The notes under the pieces: model-generated | Databases searched by the model: none | Told to the model about the DNA's origin: nothing | Seen by the model: only the letters and a program-made list of their open reading frames with translations | NCBI GenBank assembly: GCA_025359005.1 | Contig: JANYHP010000211.1 | Coordinates: 1-5,264, forward strand | DNA from: Hyphomicrobiaceae bacterium | GTDB lineage: Bacteria; Pseudomonadota; Alphaproteobacteria; Rhizobiales; Hyphomicrobiaceae | Length of the DNA stretch: 5,264 bases | Direction of reading: 5' to 3' | Shown here: piece by piece, positions 5,164-5,264 of the stretch | Numbering within the stretch: position 1 is the first letter of the stretch | Layout of the letters: the number at the start of each line of letters is the position of its first letter | Position numbers and translations under genes: made by a program

Positions 5164-5264
5164 AGACCAACGGTCAGAACTATTGACTGTTGGGGCTTGT
5201 GTGAAGCGTGTGACGGCACCGCTGCTCCGCAAGGGGACTTCCAAGTGGTCGCGCGGAGCCGGCC
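5164..5264 (+). repeat. Structured repeat, copy 2, cut by window edge
   Basis: This is the second copy of the repeat at 4411-4513, offset by about 753 bp and in the same orientation. The 3' part (5215-5264) is the best conserved. It includes a second small stem, CTCC (5225-5228) with GGGG (5233-5236) around a GCAA tetraloop, placed like the CCCG/CGGG stem of copy 1. The window ends at the last base of detectable match, so the copy may continue. Weak similarity may extend upstream to about 5126. Confidence 0.8.
5167..5193 (+). other. 11-bp hairpin of repeat copy 2
   Basis: CCAACGGTCAG (5167-5177) pairs with TTGACTGTTGG (5183-5193) around loop AACTA, the same 11-5-11 geometry as copy 1. The third pair is A-T here and C-G in copy 1, a compensatory double change. 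The sixth and eleventh pairs are G-U in plus-strand RNA. They would be C-A mismatches in a minus-strand RNA. No pyrimidine tract follows. Confidence 0.7.

Larger units (their letters stand above)
4126..5264. other. Long non-coding, repeat-rich and hairpin-rich region
   Basis: No reading frame here shows a recognisable protein. Open frames are short (up to about 117 codons), conflict with each other and carry no family motifs. What the stretch does hold is a high density of perfect inverted repeats, two short tandem duplications, and two copies of a roughly 100-nt repeat with a hairpin. The layout fits structured RNA or a repeated mobile or regulatory element better than decayed protein genes. 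I see no tRNA, rRNA, CRISPR array or transposase. The region stays G+C rich like the operon, so it does not look compositionally foreign by eye. Confidence 0.75.

Overview
The window suggests a G+C-rich alphaproteobacterium. The evidence is the ccoG-ccoH-ccoI-ccoS (fixGHIS) order, a FixI-type copper ATPase whose N-terminal metal site reads MHCGNC, and a FixH of the alphaproteobacterial kind. Genus cannot be decided from the sequence. The genes serve assembly of the cbb3-type (high-affinity, microaerobic) cytochrome c oxidase. The structural ccoNOPQ genes would be expected upstream, outside the window.

Positions 1-4125 form one tightly packed plus-strand operon: the 3' end of ccoG, ccoH/fixH, ccoI/fixI, ccoS, and a DUF2189-type polytopic membrane protein. 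ccoH and ccoI overlap by 16 bases. ccoI/ccoS and ccoS/DUF2189 each overlap by the 4 bases ATGA, which suggests translational coupling. Together they would handle redox and assembly steps (CcoG), subunit assembly (CcoH), copper supply for the binuclear centre (CcoI) and cofactor insertion or maturation (CcoS). The role of the DUF2189 protein is unknown, but its coupling to ccoS makes it a candidate extra assembly factor.

Positions 4126-5264 (about 1.1 kb) hold no convincing protein gene. This stretch is unusually rich in inverted and direct repeats. Two copies of a repeat of about 100 nt (4411-4513 and 5164-5264, about 753 bp apart, the second reaching the window edge) carry an 11-bp hairpin. 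The stem differences between the copies keep pairing, including one compensatory double change and two G-U wobbles that work only in a plus-strand RNA. Between the copies lies a candidate structured RNA: a perfect 12-bp closing stem (4874-4885 with 4962-4973) around several smaller stems, one with a GAGA tetraloop, and another strong hairpin downstream (5009-5030). Other stem-loops lie at 4126-4140, 4263-4285, 4339-4376, 4678-4741 and 4809-4832. The likeliest new item here is a repeated, structured plus-strand non-coding element of a class I do not recognise. Its function is unknown and the sequence past 5264 would matter most.
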